NCBI RefSeq assembly: GCF_036323735.1
Contig: NC_086020.1
Span: forward strand, 87,864,210-87,928,209
Direction of reading: 5' to 3'
Origin: Rattus norvegicus
Taxonomy: Eukaryota > Chordata > Mammalia > Rodentia > Muridae
Length of the DNA: 64,000 bases
Shown here: piece after piece, positions 32,617 to 43,074 of the stretch
How the letters are laid out: the number at the start of each line of letters is the position of its first letter
Position numbering within the stretch: the stretch's first letter is position 1
Made by a program: the position numbers and the translations under genes
The notes under the pieces: model-generated
The model's input: the letters and a program-made list of their open reading frames with translations, nothing else
Told to the model about the DNA's origin: nothing
Databases searched by the model: none

Positions 32617-33513
32617 TAGGTTGTCTCTCGTATTAGCTTGTTTTACTGCCTGTGACAGTGACTTGACCCTCCTGTAGGCCTGTATGTCATCACTCCTGTA
32701 GACCTATTTTCTTTCAGCTGGATGTGGGAACAGAGAGCTCTGCTCTCAGGTGTGTAGGTGGTCCTGGCCACTGGCTTTCACCTCTCCGCATACGCAGAGA
32801 CCAGAAAGGGCCTGCCCCTGACTGCTCCTAGGTCTTTGTGCCCATCGGGAACAGATGGTACAGGCAATTTCCTCTTGGGTCAGGAATGTGGGCAAAAAAT
32901 AGTTGTCTCCTCTGAGTTCTCAGGAGTCTGCACTTATGAGGGTCCAGCTCTCTCCCCCTAGCAATTTGGGTGCAGGAAGCTCTGTGACTGGTTCAGTTTA
33001 GTTCTGGGTGCATGCAGAAACAAGCAGTTTCCTGATGCTGACAACTCTATATTCCTGTATCCACAGGTATTATGTACTTTCCTTGGGCCAGGGATATGGG
33101 CAGAAGTTGGCAGAAGTGGCGGTCTGTCCTGTGGTCTCAGGATTGTCTGCACTTTTGGGAGTTCAGCTTTCCACCCCCCATGAGAATTTGGGTGCAGGGA
33201 ACTGTGGGATCAGTTCAGTTCAGTTCTAGGCACAGTCAAAAACCAGAAGTCCCCTGTCCCAGAGGACTTCTGCCTTTGTGTGTCATGATTCCACCAGAAA
33301 GGTCACTTGGGGCAGAAAAGTTGGTCTTACCTCTGCTGTCAGGTGTGCAGCAGGCACACCTGGCAACTGGCTTTCAGCTCTTGGTGCAGGCAGAAACCTG
33401 AATGGTCCTTCCCCTGCCTGCTCCTTGCTCCCTGTGCCCAGGGGGCACAGATGGGACTAGGTGATTTGCTCTTCAGTCAGGAATGTGGGCAGAAAGTATT
33501 TTCCTCCTCTGAT
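32617..33513 (-). promoter_or_regulatory. L1 5' UTR of element H with tandem units
   Basis: CTGGCCACTGGCTTTCACCT (32764) recurs as CTGGCAACTGGCTTTCAGCT (33360), and GTCAGGAATGTGGGC at 32879 recurs at 33477, a period of about 597 bp. So the leader holds roughly one and a half promoter units, similar to the 605-bp units of element E. Confidence 0.8.
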
Positions 33514-34104
33514 GTTTGTAGATATGTTATAGAGTAAATATATGCAGGACATATGTGAATGTCTCACTGTGATAATCAGAATGTGACTATATTAGTTAAA
33601 ACATCTTTAAGGAGAAAATTAAGGTCAATTAAGATCATTAGGGTAGATGTCAACCAAAAATGATTAGTTTGCTGAAAGAAGTGAAGAATACACATGCTAT
33701 GGAAGATCTTGTGTGAAGAATAAAAGGAGAAAATGTAATCAACAGCTAAAGAGAGTAGATGTTTTTATCTTGACTGTAGGCTCCAAAGATCCAGAATTAT
33801 GAATAAATTAATACCTGCTGTTTTATGGCAATTTTAGCCATGGGACAGGACATCAGCAAGAAAGAAATGCTCAAACTCTCTGGACAATACCTAATACTCT
33901 GCTCAGCTTCACTGCTCAGGACGGCAAAGCTAGGGCTCTGCCATAACAACCAGTTCAGTTCAGAGGAAGTTCCTAATAGATGCTTAGAAAAAGCAATGGA
34001 ACCAGTTCTTTGAAATGAACCCATTTAGCAGTCATTTATTCAAATACTCTATAAGACTTCACAAAACAAGTGTAGCATTAATAGTCATGTGAGATTATAG
34101 ACTT
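33514..34104. other. Unassigned region
   Basis: No gene recognised. Overlapping open frames of 62-75 codons on both strands (33797-34024) are unsupported. Confidence 0.45.
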
Positions 34105-34500
34105 GCTTCAGTTCTGGATTCCATTATTGTGAAGAAACACCACGACCAAAAGTAATTTTATAAAGGAAAATATTAATTTGAGTCTTGTTTACAGTTTTAT
34201 AGTTTCAGTTCATTTTCATCATAGCAAGAATGGCAGAGAGGCATGGTACTGGAAAAGATGCCAAGACTTTTACATCTTGATCCCCAGGCACCCAGGAGGA
34301 TACTATCTCATGCAGTGGGTGGAGCTTGAGAATAGGATATCCAAGCCCATACCCACAGTGACACGCATCCTCCAACAAGGCCACACCTATTCCAAAAAGG
34401 TCGCACCTCCTAATAATGTTACTTCCTGTAGACTAAGCATTCAAAGACATGAGTCTATGGATTTAAAATGCTTTCAAACAACTGCAAGAATAATACTGAT
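34105..34500 (+). repeat. Old murine interspersed repeat, probably Lx-type L1 3' region
   Basis: GAAGAAACACCACGACCAAA, then GTTTCAGTTCATTTTCATCA, then CACCCAGGAGG..., CCATACCCACAGTGACACGC and CCTCCAACAAGGCCACACCT appear in the same order as a very common dispersed rodent repeat. I assign it to old L1 3' sequence only tentatively. Confidence 0.55.
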
Positions 34501-34845
34501 GCATTGGTTACTTTTTTTATTGCTGTTATAAACACAATGAACAAGTCAAAATATACTATAGTGACTTATCCTTCCACAGATTTGGTTTCCATGATGATGG
34601 ATCAAAGACATAGGAGCAGGAACAACTTAGTCCTCACACGCTAGAGCTTTATGCATGAGGCAGACAACATCCTGGAATGCAATGTTTCTTTAGAAACCTA
34701 AAGTCCACTCCCAGTGACACACCTTCTAACCCTTCTCAAATAGTCCCACAAGCTGCAACCAATTATTTAAACATTAAATATTAATATTAAACATTAAAAG
34801 TTAGCCCACAGGGACCATTCTTATTCAAACTACCACAATTGGGGT
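34501..34845 (+). repeat. Second copy of the same old repeat type
   Basis: TTGGTTACTTTTTTTATTGCTGTTATAAA at the start and AAAGTCCACTCCCAGTGACACACCTTCTAA near the end parallel the previous repeat (ACAGTGACAC.C.TCC.AC), so two related insertions lie in tandem. Confidence 0.45.
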
Positions 34846-35100
34846 AGAATTAGGACATAGTGCTTCCTGAGGGTGGTCATCATATTCATTTCCAAACTCT
34901 TATCCATCAAAAGCCTCTGTTCTATTCCCACTGCAGAGATCTGGGAGTGTTGGGGGATAGATCTCACCTAGCAACGAGGTTCCAGACAAAAAGGTGAGAA
35001 TTATCTTAGATTGGATCATGGCCAAATAGGTGAGGGATTAATATAGTTTGGCAATTTTAAGTGGAAAGATCAGATTCCAAAGTGGTAGGAACCCTTTCTT

Positions 35101-35115
35101 AAAAACAAAATTCAG
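35101..35115 (+). repeat. Left target duplication of ID SINE
   Basis: AAAAACAAAATTCAG is repeated exactly at 35227-35241. Confidence 0.9.
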
Positions 35116-35190
35116 GGGGGGCTGGGGATTTAGCTCAGTGGTAGAGCGCTTACCTACGAAGCGCAAGGCCCTGGGTTCGGTCCCCAGCTC

Positions 35191-35226
<36 letters not shown>
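35116..35226 (+). mobile_element. ID SINE (tRNA-Ala/BC1-derived)
   Basis: A GGGGCTGGGGATTTAGCTCA head, 75-bp tRNA-derived body ending TCCCCAGCTCC, then an A-run of more than 30 bases. A box TAGCTCAGTGG (35131-35141) and B box GGTTCGGTCCC (35174-35184) form an internal RNA polymerase III promoter. A 15-bp target duplication and A tail show retroposition by L1 machinery. ID elements expanded strongly in rat, which supports the species call. The body is nearly unmutated, so it is young. Confidence 0.95.
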
Positions 35227-35227
<1 letters not shown>

Positions 35228-35241
35228 AAAACAAAATTCAG

Positions 35242-35626
35242 AAGTGAATAAAACAAACAGAGGCATGAAAACAGCAGCATTCATTTCTTTATTCTTCCTA
35301 ACTGTGTGAATCCTATGTGACCACATGTCTCAAGCTCCTTTTATTGTCCTTTCTGTAAAATGTAATATATCTTCCCCTGTGAATTAATGTAAAGAAATTC
35401 TTTTTTTAAAATTACTTGTATCAGGATATTTTATCATAGCAACAGGGAAGGTCTCTAAGATAGAAATCATACTTCCATTGGTCTGATCCACATTTTGTCC
35501 TGAAGTCTAACACTGTGCTTTCTGGTTTTTAAATTTCTAGATCCTTATCTTGATGGAGGAACTATTTTATCACAGACTTATATTCAAGTTCCACATTTAA
35601 GCTGATTATCTTTAAAAGAGGGTAAC
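35242..35626. other. Unassigned region
   Basis: No gene or repeat recognised. Confidence 0.45.
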
Positions 35627-36735
35627 TTCAGTTTCTTTTATGAATATAAGTGCCCTTACATTTGAGCATAGATAATCAAGATTGAGAGTTCATCCTGGTG
35701 GTTTTTCTTTTGATGAATATGAAGTGGCTTTCCTTATCTTTTTTGATACCTTTTGGTTGAGAGTCAACATTATTCAATATTACGGTGGCTACTCAAGCTT
35801 GTTTCTTGGTACCATTTGCTGGAAAATTGTTTTCTAGCCTTTTATTCTGAGGTATTCTTTGTCTTTGTCACTGAGTGTGTTTCTTGTATACAGCAAAATT
35901 TTGGGTCCTCTTTATGTATCCAGTCTGTTAGTAGAGGTCTTTTTATTGGGGATTTAAATCCTTTGACATTAAGAGATATTAAGGAATAATGAATGTTTTT
36001 TCCTGTTAATTCTGTTGTTAGAACTGGAATTATGATTGTGCATCTTTCTTGCTTTTTCTACAGTGTAGTTTCCCTCCTTGTTTTGGAGTTTTCCATTTAT
36101 TATCCTTTGTAGGGCTGGATTTGTGGAAAGATATTGTGAAAATTTGTTTTTTTTCTTGGAATATCTTGGTTTCTCCATCTATGTTAATTGAGAGTTTTAG
36201 TTTTACTGGATATAGTAATCTCAGCTGGAATTGGCATTGTCTTGTGGTCTATATGACATCTTCCCAGGATTTTCTGGCTTTCATTGCCTGTTGTGAGAAA
36301 TCTGGTATAATTCTGATAGGTTCTGCATTCATATGTTACTAAACCATGATCCTTTATTGCTTATTTTAATTGTATATATTTTTATGTACATTTCAAATTT
36401 CAGTTCCTTAAATCCACCTTTAACTCCTCCTATCTAGACCCCATTTACAGTTCAATGTTGGGTGCTAAAATTCGCCTCTGTATTTGCCAGGCTCTAGCTG
36501 AGCCTCTCAGGAGAAAACTATATCAGGTTTTAATATCTACCAATATCAGATTTGCCGTTATATGTTACTTGATGTTTTTTTCTTTCTACATTTAATATTT
36601 TTTTTATTTTATGCATTTGGTGTTCTAACTATTACGTAATTACAGGAATTCTTTTCTGGTCCAATTTACTTACAGTTCTGTAGATTTTTTTGTATGTTAA
36701 TGGGTATCTCTGTAGTTTTGGAAAGATTTTTTTTT
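35627..36735 (-). mobile_element. L1 element I: internal L1 piece, minus strand
   Basis: Covers the start of the ORF2 endonuclease (35627-35960), the inter-ORF spacer and ORF1 C-terminal region (FSQYLSTNPALQRIINGK at 35969-36178), to ORF1 RRM at 36735. Both ends of the L1 are missing. A piece of L1 3' UTR sits inside it at 36366-36545. The left end breaks within the endonuclease; the right end meets the tail of element J. Confidence 0.8.
36366..36545 (-). mobile_element. L1 3' UTR piece inside element I
   Basis: ATTTTTATGTACATTTCAAA followed, after an internal deletion, by CCCATTTACAGTTCAATG and CGCCTCTGTATTTGCCAGGC: distal and proximal parts of an L1 3' UTR. On either side similar ORF1 sequence appears twice (TCATATGTTACTAAACC... 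and TTATATGTTACTTGATG...), about 45 bp duplicated. Confidence 0.7.
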
Positions 36736-36736
36736 C

Positions 36737-39700
36737 ATTTTTTCCATCTTTATTAAATTAGGTATTTCTTATTTACATTTCAAATGTTATTCCCTTTCCC
36801 TAATCCATCCCCATCCCCTTCTATATGAGTGTCCCCCTCCCCATCCTCCCCCATTACTGTCCTCCGCCCAAGAATCCCATACACTGGGGGTCCAGCCTTG
36901 GCAGAACCAAGGGCTTCCCCTTCTACTGGTGCCCTTACTAGACTATTCATTGCTACCTGTGCAGTTGCAGCCCAGGATCATTCCATGTATAGTCTTTGGG
37001 TACTGGCTTAGTCCATGGAAGCTCTGGTTGATTGGCATGGTTGTTCATATGGGGTATCAAACCCTTTCAGCTCTTTCATCCCTTTCTCTGATTCCTTCAA
37101 TGGGAGTCCCATTCTCAGTTCAATGGTTAGCTGCTGGCATCCATGTATGTATTTGCCATATTCTGGCTATGTCTTTCAGGGGAGATCAACATCCAGTTCT
37201 TGTCAGCCTGCACTTCTTTGCTTCATCCATCTTATCTAGTTTGGTGGCAGTGTATGTATGGGCCACATGTGGGGCAGTTTCTGAATGGGAGTTCCTTCTG
37301 CTTCTGTTCTAAACTTTGCCTCCTTATTCCCTCCCAAGGGTTTTCTTCTTCCTCTTTTAAAGAAGGAGTGAAGTATTCACATTTTCATCATCCTTCTTGA
37401 GTTTCATGTGTTTTTTACATCTAGGATATTTTAGCATTTGGCCTAATATCCACTTATCAATGAGTGCATACCATGTGGGTTTTCCTGTGATTGGGTTACC
37501 TCACTCAGGATGATATTTTCCAGTTCCATCCATTTGCCTGTGAATTTCATAAAGTTGTGTTTTTGATAGCTGAGTATTATTCCATTGTGTAGATGTACCA
37601 CATTTTTTGAATCCATTCCTCTGTTGAAGGGCATCTGGGTTCTTTCTAGCTTCTGGCTATTATAAAGAAGACTGCTATGAACATAGTGGAGCATGTGTCT
37701 TTGTTATATGTTGGAGCATCTTTTGGGTACATGCCCAAGAGAGGTATAACTGGGTCCTCAGGTAGTTCAATGTCCAATTTTCTGAGGAACCTCTAGACTG
37801 ATTTCCAGAATGGTTTTACCAGTCTGCAATCCCACCAAAAATGGAGGAGTGTTCCTCTTTCTCCACATCCGTGCCAGCATCTGCTGTCCCCTGAGTTTTT
37901 GATCTTAGCCATTCTCACTGGTGTGAGGCAGAATCTCAGGGTTGTTTAGATTTGCATTTCCCTTATGACTAAAGATGTTGAACATTTCTTTAAGTGCTCT
38001 CAGCCATTTGACATTCCTCAGCTGTGAATTGTTTGTTTAGCTCTGAACCCCATTTTTAATAGGGTTATTTATCTCCCTGCCATCTAACTTTGTGAATTCT
38101 TTGTATATTTTGGATGTATGCCCTCTGTCAGTTGGAGGAATGATAAAGATATTTTCCCATTCTGCTGGTTGCTGTTTTGTCCTAACAAAAGTGTCCTTTG
38201 CCTTACTGAAGCTTTGTAGTTTTATGAGATCCCACTTTTTTGATTCTCGATCTTAGAGCATAAGCCATTGGTGTTTTGTTCAGGAAATTTTTTCCAGTGC
38301 CCATGTGTTCAAGATTCTTCCCCACTATTTCTTCTATTAGTTTGAGTGTATCTGGTTTGATGTGGAGGTCCTTGATCCACTTGGAGTTAAGCTTTTTACA
38401 GAGGGATAAAAATGGATTGATTTGCATTCTTCTACATGCTGACCTCAAGTTGAATCAGCATCATTTGCTGGAAATCCTATCTTTTTTTCCATGGACATTT
38501 TGACTCCTTTGTCAAAAATCATGTGACCATATTAGTGTGTTCATTTCTGGGTCTTCAATTCTGTTCCACTGGTCTATCTGCCTGTCTCTGTAGCAATGCC
38601 ATACAGTTTTTTATCACGATTGCTCTGTAATCCTGTTTGAGTTCAGGGAAAGTGATTCCCCCAGAAGTCTTTTAATGTTGAGGATAGTTTTAGTTATCCT
38701 GGGTTTTTTGTAAATTCAGATGAATTTGCAAGTTTCTATGTCTAACTCTCTGAAGAATTGGATTGGTATTTTGATGGGGATTGCATTGAATCTGTAGATT
38801 GCTTTTGGTTAAATGGCCATTTTTACCAATCATGCCAATCCATGAGTATGGGAGATCTTTCCATCTTCTGAGATCTTCTTCAATTTCTTTCTTCAGAGTC
38901 TTGAAGTTCTTAAAATACAGATCTTTCACTTGCTCGGTTCAAGTCACACTGAGGTATTTTATATTATTTGGTACAATTATGAAGTGTGTTGTTTCCCTAA
39001 TTTCTTTCTCAGCTTGTTTCTCTTTTGTGTAGAGGAAAGCTACTGATTTATTGAGGTAATTTTATACCCAGTCACTTTGCTGAAGTCGTTTTCAGGTTTC
39101 GTAGTTCTCTGGTGGAACTTTTGGGATCACTTAAATATACCATCATATCATCTGCAAATAGTCATATTTTGACATCTTCCTTTGCAATCTGTATCCCTTT
39201 GACCTCTTTTGTTGTCTTATTGCTCTGGCTAGGACTTCGAGAACTATATTGAATAAATAGGGAGAGATTGGACAGCCTTGTCTAATCCCTGATTTTAATG
39301 GGATTGCTTCAAGTTTTGCTCCATTTAGTTTAATGTTAGCTATTGGTTTCCTGTATATGGCTTTTACTATGTTTAGGTATGGGTCTTAAATTCCTGATCT
39401 TTTCAGGACTTTTATCATAAAAAGGTGCTGAATTTTGTCAAATGCTTTCTAAGCATATAAGAAAATGATCATGTGATATTTATCTTTCAGTTAGTTTATA
39501 TAGTGGATTACGTTGATGGTTTTCTGTATATTAAACCATGGCTGCATTCCTGGGATGAAGCCTAATTGATCATGATGGATGACTGTTTTGATGTGTTCTT
39601 GGATTCGGTTTTCAAGAATTTTATTGAGTATTTTTGTGTCACTATTCATAGTGGAAATTGGTCTGCAGTTCTTTATCTCTGTTGGGTCTTTATGTGGTTT

Positions 39701-40936
39701 AAGTATAAGAGTAATTGTGCCTTTATAGAAGTAATTCAGTAGTGCTCTGTCTGTTTCAGTTTTGTGAAAGAGTTTGGATAGTATTGATATGAAGTCTTTT
39801 ATGAAGGTCTGATAAATTTTTGCACCAAACCCATCTGGACCTCGGCTTTTTTGGGTGGGAGACATTTAATGACTGCTTCTATTTCTTTATGAGTTATGGG
39901 GTTGTTTAAGTGGTTTATCTGTTCCTCGTTTAACTTCCATACCAGACATCTGTCTACAAAATTTTCCATTTCCTTCAGATTGTCAAGTTTTACTAAATAT
40001 AAGATTTTTTTAATAGGATCTGATAATTTTTTGAATTTCCTCTGATTCTGTTTTTATGTCTCCCTTTTCATTCATGATTTTGTTTATTTGGACACACTCT
40101 CTGTGTCCTCTGGTTAGTCTGGCTAAGGGTTTATCTATCTTGTTGATTTTCTCAAAGAACCAGCTTTTGGTTCTGTTGATTCTTTGTATTGTCCTTTTTC
40201 TTTCTACTTGGTTGATTTCAGCTCTGAGTTTCATTATTTCCTGCCTTCTACTCCTCCGGGGTATATTTATTTCTTTTTGTTCAGTGCTTTTAGGTGTGCT
40301 GTCAAGCTGCTGATACATGTTCTCTCCTCTTTCTTTCTGCAGGCACTCAGAGCTATGAGTTTTCCTCTTAGCATGGCTTTCAATGTGTCCCAGAAGTTTG
40401 ATTTGATGTACGTTCATTTTCAATAAATTCTAAGAAGTTTTTAATTTCTCTCTTTATTTCTTCCTTGACCAGGTTATCATTGAGTAGAGCATTGTTCAAC
40501 TTCCAAGTATATGTGGGATTTCTTCCCTTATTGATATTGAAGACAAGCATTAGGCCATGGTGGTCCAATAGGATGTATGGGTTTATTTCTATCTTTTCAT
40601 ATCTGTTGATGGCTGTTTTATGACAGACTCTATGGTCAATTTTGAAGAAAAATCCATGAGGTTGAAAGAAGGAGGTATATCCTTTTCTTTTAGGATAGAA
40701 TGTTCTATACAGATCTGTTAAGTCCATTTAGTTCAAAACTTCTGTTTAATTTCTGTTTCCACGATCTGTCCATTGATGAGAGTGGGGAGTTGAAATATCC
40801 AACTATTATTGTTTGAAATGCAATGTGTGCTTTGAGCTTTAGTAATATTTCTTTTATGTATGTAAGTATCCTTGTATTTGGAGCACAGATATGTACAATT
40901 GCGAGTTTATCTTGGTGGATAATTCCTTAGATGAAT
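36737..40936 (-). mobile_element. L1 element J: 5'-truncated L1, minus strand
   Basis: A T-rich end (36727-36750) then 3' UTR (to about 37450), then ORF2 backward to the endonuclease at 40936. Recognisable pieces: MDSKNVVHLHNGIILSYQK (37443-37694), DTLKLIEEIVGKNLEHMGTG (38203-38448), DLRRWKDLPYSWIG (38690-38929), KIYQTFIKDFISILSKLF and HHDQLGFIPGMQPWFNIQKT (39491-39865), GHRECVQINKIMNEKGDIKT (40010-40423). Many frameshifts. It ends in the endonuclease, where a second endonuclease copy (K) follows. Confidence 0.9.
37451..40936 (-). pseudogene. L1 ORF2 remnant (element J)
   Basis: All ORF2 parts from about residue 100 to the C-terminus are present in order but in at least eight frames. Longest open pieces are 137 and 124 codons. 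Not functional. Confidence 0.85.
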
Positions 40937-41310
40937 AAGAAGTCTTTAATTTCTTCCTTTATTTCTCCCTTGACCAAGTTATCAATGTTCAACTTCCATG
41001 TAGATTTGGGCATTCTTTCCTTATTGCTGTTATTGAAGATCAGCCTTAGTTTGTGGTGATCTGATAGGATATATGGGATTATTTCTATCTTTCTATATCT
41101 GTTGAGGCCTGTTTTGTGACTGATTATATGGTCAATTTTGGTGAAGGTACCATGAGACGGTGAGAAGAAGGCATACCCTTTTGTTTTTGGATGAGATGTT
41201 CTATAACTATCTGTTAAGTCCATTTGGTTCATAATTTCTGTTATTTTCTCTAAGACTCTTTTTAATATCTCTTTCCATGATCTGTCCATTGATGAGAATG
41301 GGGTGTTGAA
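40936..41310 (-). mobile_element. L1 element K: endonuclease fragment, minus strand
   Basis: Encodes FNTPFSSMDRSWKEILKRVL, MDLTDSYRTSHPKTKGYAFF, HIISHKTGLNRYRKIEIIPY and LSDHHKLR (in frame 40927-41421), equivalent to about residues 145-285 of ORF2. Element J already has this part at 40430-40790, so it is duplicated in the same orientation. It ends at 41310 at a GTTGAA. Confidence 0.85.
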
Positions 41311-41941
41311 TGAGACTTGCATATTGTATTTCGATGTGTGAACAGAGAGATTAATATCTGTAGTTAGCCTACTTTCTTTTTTGGCAGGAGTGGCTTGTTC
41401 AGGTGTATTGGAATAAAGCAAAGTGTTTAGAGAATTTTTGAAGTTCTGTGGGTTCCAGTAAAGATGGGGTAATTGAGAGGAATGAAGCAGGAGGGTGGGA
41501 AATGTTATAGAGTTGAGGATAAAATGGTCTATTAGCTTTGGAAAAGCAGAAGAAAAAGTGAAAACCTAGAGTTAGATTACCTGATCCCATGGTATAAATC
41601 AATCTTCAATTTTTCTTCGAGTACCTTTTCTGAACTGAAACTATGCCAGGAAATATATCTATAATACCATGTAATCATTTGACTAAAACAGAAACCATCT
41701 GTAATTTATATCTAACAACATGTATTAAATATGCTTACCAACTGAGTGTACAGCATCACAATGTTCTTATACCGAAATCATTTACTCATTAGTTATTTGG
41801 GGGGGCTCAAAGGCAGAAGCTGTCATATTTGAATATGGTTAGTATTTCAAAATTTTCCCCTCTTTCTCCCCTCCTATTCCTTTTTTGTGCTATTCCTGTA
41901 ATCCTTTTCCAATTTTTCCTATTTATAATTCTTGCTCTTTT
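41311..41941. other. Unassigned region
   Basis: No gene recognised; some pyrimidine-rich stretches near 41850-41940. Confidence 0.45.
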
Positions 41942-42056
41942 GGAGACTAAGTCTTACTGTGAGGGTCAGAATGGCTTTGAATTTCTGGGTTCAGGTGTTT
42001 TTCCTGGATCAACTTCCAGGTGCTGGGACTACAGGTGAGTGCCACCATGCTTGGCT
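41942..42056 (-). repeat. B1/Alu-like SINE, minus strand
   Basis: GGAGACTAAGTCTTACTGTG ... GGTGCTGGGACTACAGGTGA followed by GTGCCACCATGCTTGGCTT is the reverse complement of a 7SL-derived SINE body. The middle is diverged. Confidence 0.7.
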
Positions 42057-42696
42057 TCTGATGGTTATTTTTACAAGACCATTTGAATAGGTTCAATGGT
42101 ATGATATTTTAAAAAACATTCACCTGGGCATTTTTTTAAAGAATAATTTGCATGTGTGGATTAGATCAACTTAAATAGGTGAATTTTGTGTAATCTAATT
42201 CTACTCTCTAGTGTGGAGCCCTCATTTTATTGAGGAATGAATTTCACTCAATTGAATAAAGAAAGTGCTCCTAAAAGACTTCTGTGAACAGGGTGGAGCA
42301 TCAGCACACGGCTTGTTACTACTTCTTGAATCTTTAGCCAGTACCCACTAGTTAGGATTTCTTGCCTCCAAAATCTTGTCAGTCATTTTTTTAAAAAGTA
42401 TCCCTCCTTCTTTTTATAAATGTTAAACAAAAAGTGAGTAGTTTCTATATGAAGTAAAGTAACAGAAAGAAAGCAAATGTATCTCGATTGGAAAACTATA
42501 TTCCAAAAAGTGTGTAGCAGAACCCAAAGTGGGCTGCAAGACTTCGGGATAAAAAGGAATGTTGTATTTTCTTTCTAATTTAGGTAGTAACTTTAGCTCA
42601 TTTTAGTAGTGCCAGTTCAACCTCAAAATGCCAAACAGCTGACTGACTATGGAAAGGAATGGCATATGTTCCAAAAAATAAGGAGTTTTCCCAAGC

Positions 42697-42699
<3 letters not shown>
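42057..42699. other. Unassigned region
   Basis: No gene recognised. Confidence 0.45.
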
Positions 42700-42728
<29 letters not shown>

Positions 42729-42744
42729 CAAAACAAAACAAAAA
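42700..42744. repeat. (CAAAA)n microsatellite
   Basis: About nine AAAAC units. Confidence 0.95.
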
Positions 42745-43074
42745 CCCTTTCCTTACATTATATATCCCTTGTTTCTATTTCTGTGTGTGGACAAATATGT
42801 CAGTTTTACCTTAAACTAGATTTTATTTTTTTGTGTGATAAAGATAACTCCTTTGCTACACATAACTCAAATTTGATGAGTAATATATGAAAGTTATTAG
42901 GGAAATAATGTTTGTGTCATATTATTTTCTAAAACAGTTCTCCATGTAGAGCAGGAGGGCAACTTTCCCCTCACATGAATACTTTGTTTCATTTTTACAG
43001 GACTTTAATTCTCACCATCCAGTGACTTTTCAACAGTGTATTGTAAAGATAAGTTTTAAGGTTAGTTATAATAG
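42745..43074. other. Unassigned region
   Basis: No gene recognised. Confidence 0.45.

Larger units (their letters stand above)
31289..33513 (-). mobile_element. L1 element H: 5' half of an L1, minus strand
   Basis: Read leftward: leader (32617-33513), ORF1 (31530-32616), then endonuclease start of ORF2 (31289-31510). An internal deletion of roughly 300-350 bp near 31515 removes the ORF2 start and spacer, joining TTGGACCATTTGCTT to ORF1 sequence. The element stops inside the endonuclease with no 3' end. Because L1 insertions usually lose the 5' side, loss of the 3' side implies a later rearrangement. Confidence 0.85.

Noticed and set aside
33825..34013. Frame whose inner MGQDISKK start faintly resembles retroviral Gag starts
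   Set aside because: Only a handful of residues resemble it, there is no downstream capsid-like sequence, and no LTRs are nearby.
35131..35184. tRNA-like A and B boxes that could be read as a tRNA-Ala gene
   Set aside because: The body lacks a proper tRNA fold and ends in an A tail with target duplications, so it is an ID SINE. The same applies to 63886-63939.
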